Origin: Aquificales bacterium
GTDB lineage: Bacteria > Aquificota > Aquificia > Aquificales > QOAS01
DNA length: 38,706 bases
Direction: 5' to 3'
Assembly (NCBI GenBank): GCA_027036735.1
Contig: JALWDU010000046.1
Location: 1 to 38,706 of the forward strand
Part shown: positions 37,784-38,706 of the stretch, piece after piece
Numbering within the stretch: position 1 is the first letter of the stretch
How the letters are laid out: every line of letters starts with the position of its first letter
Translations under genes and position numbers: made by a program
The notes under the pieces: generated by a model
The model's input: the letters and a program-made list of their open reading frames with translations, nothing else
What the model was told of the DNA's origin: nothing
The model's database searches: none

Positions 37784-38706
37784 ACCCTTTTGAAGTTTTT
37801 CCCTCGCTATCTTCTTTCCCAACTCAACGCCCGGTTGTCCGAATGGATTTACCCCCAAAATCTGGGCGGCAGCTACCGTTGTCAGCATGTAGAGCATAAA
37901 CAGGTAGCCCAAATTAAAGGCGCTGTAGCGGTCAAGTTCTATGGAAACCACCGGTCTACCGGTTTGGATGAGTGCCTCTTTCGTCCCCTCGTAGAGGGCT
38001 TTGAAGATTTCCGAAACCTTTTTGTTTGCTATGTAATCGAAAATCTCCGTTTTTTCCGGTAAGACGGCATCCCACTTTATTTCCCTCGCCTTTACGAACT
38101 GGTAGACCTTGTCGTCGGGACCCTCCCTAAAGAGCTGAACGAGGGAGTGCTGGTCGACCGTGCCCAAAGCCTTTAAAGGGGTTTGCCCCTTACCCCCTTT
38201 GCCCAAACTTTCAGCCCACAGTTGGCTATACCAGAATGAAAAGGGAAACAGATAGTTTCCGTAAGCGAACATAACCGAGATATTCCTTCCCCCGTTTAGG
38301 TAATGTTCCATTTTGAACTTAGCCAACCTTATCGGTTCGCCGTCCTCCGATTGGTCTCTTAGAGCCTCGCGCGCACCCTCCCACAGCTCGTCTATATCGA
38401 AATCGGCGAAAAAGGAGGGCACCAAACCGGTGGAGGTTAAAACCGAAAATCTCCCATCCACATCGGAAGGTATTTCGAAAAACGCACACCCCAAAGATTG
38501 GGCAATACTTTCGAAATTTTTCCCCCTATCGCCGACAAAGATAACCCGTTCCTCCACCGAAAGGTTTCTTTTTCTAAGTTCCTCCAGTACAAGGTTTAGA
38601 AATACCACCGTCTCCAAAGTGGTTCCCGATTTGCTGACGAAACAGAAAACGGTATCACTCCAATCTATGGCGTCCAAAGTTTGCTTCACCAAGGTGGGGT
38701 CTATGT
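37778..38706 (-). CDS. pgi: Glucose-6-phosphate isomerase, 3' part (start beyond window)
   Basis: Interconverts glucose-6-phosphate and fructose-6-phosphate. About 309 residues of the C-terminal portion are present; the frame is open to the window edge, where IDPTLVKQTLDAIDWSDTVF shows the N-terminus lies outside. SKSGTTLET is the sugar-phosphate-binding loop, DVDGRFSVLTSTGL the first signature region, and GTVDQHSLVQLFREGPDDK contains the active-site Glu/His neighbourhood. The short form resembles Thermus/Thermotoga-type isomerases. Its product pool feeds inositol phosphate synthase at 12.4 kb. Confidence 0.93.
   Translation of the reverse strand, partial: IDPTLVKQTLDAIDWSDTVFCFVSKSGTTLETVVFLNLVLEELRKRNLSVEERVIFVGDRGKNFESIAQSLGCAFFEIPSDVDGRFSVLTSTGLVPSFFADFDIDELWEGAREALRDQSEDGEPIRLAKFKMEHYLNGGRNISVMFAYGNYLFPFSFWYSQLWAESLGKGGKGQTPLKALGTVDQHSLVQLFREGPDDKVYQFVKAREIKWDAVLPEKTEIFDYIANKKVSEIFKALYEGTKEALIQTGRPVVSIELDRYSAFNLGYLFMLYMLTTVAAAQILGVNPFGQPGVELGKKIAREKLQKGL

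Overview
The window looks like chromosomal DNA from a thermophilic, Gram-negative bacterium, most plausibly Aquificota of the Desulfurobacteriaceae type (Thermovibrio/Desulfurobacterium relatives). This placement is an inference from gene content and codon style, not from a database match. The pointers are an outer-membrane porin and lpxD (an outer membrane with lipid A), an inositol-3-phosphate synthase of the kind hyperthermophiles use for di-myo-inositol phosphate, frequent AGG/AGA and ATA codons, very tight packing with many overlapping stop codons, and AT-rich intergenic DNA.

Layout. 0-5 kb: partial rpmB, a degenerate GH5-like secreted protein, an acidic amino acid/dicarboxylate symporter, prmA-tlyA (ribosome methylation), a small gene broken by two compensating homopolymer frameshifts, and an MBL-fold hydrolase. 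5-7.4 kb: tRNA-Thr and tRNA-Gly, a gamma-glutamylcyclotransferase-like gene, an orphan PAS histidine kinase, gph. 7.4-10.6 kb: an ATP synthase operon (two b-type subunits, delta, alpha) that ends after atpA. 10.6-17.7 kb: an unrecognised protein, dapA, inositol phosphate synthase, folE, a DUF2892 membrane protein, ispF, a CinA-like protein, acyP, murF. 17.8-21.7 kb: a strongly expressed porin, a ComEC channel, a DUF501 protein and an unrecognised partner. 21.75-22.9 kb: 1.16 kb without protein genes, holding a strong promoter inside a cluster of TGTCA half-sites, a candidate structured RNA, and a four-repeat CRISPR array with no cas genes in the window. 22.9-30.4 kb: a YdcH-like protein, lpxD, an Rpn-type nuclease, queC, rlpA, dprA, ybeY, a small helical protein, truD, upp. 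30.4-38.7 kb: two tiny membrane proteins behind tRNA-Trp, a flavin reductase, nicotinamidase, glnA, a ModA lipoprotein, an orphan pstA, dnaG, a DUF815 ATPase and partial pgi.

Functional links. folE and queC both serve 7-deazaguanine synthesis. ComEC and DprA are both DNA-uptake proteins. The CinA-type amidohydrolase domain and PncA both fit NAD salvage. lpxD, murF, rlpA and the porin build the envelope. Genes normally clustered are scattered as singletons (pstA without pstSCB, modA without modBC, a histidine kinase without a regulator, atpA without atpGDC).

Expression signals fall into two classes. Abundant or operonic genes (rpmB, atp, porin, dapA, glnA) have clear GGAGG-type ribosome binding sites. 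Many single housekeeping genes have no such site and instead carry a TAAATT-like -10 box about 7-10 bases before the ATG, as expected for leaderless mRNAs. The main items for follow-up are the non-coding/CRISPR locus, the doubly frameshifted small gene, the leaderless signature, and the many short palindromes with a GAA/TTC triloop scattered through coding DNA.
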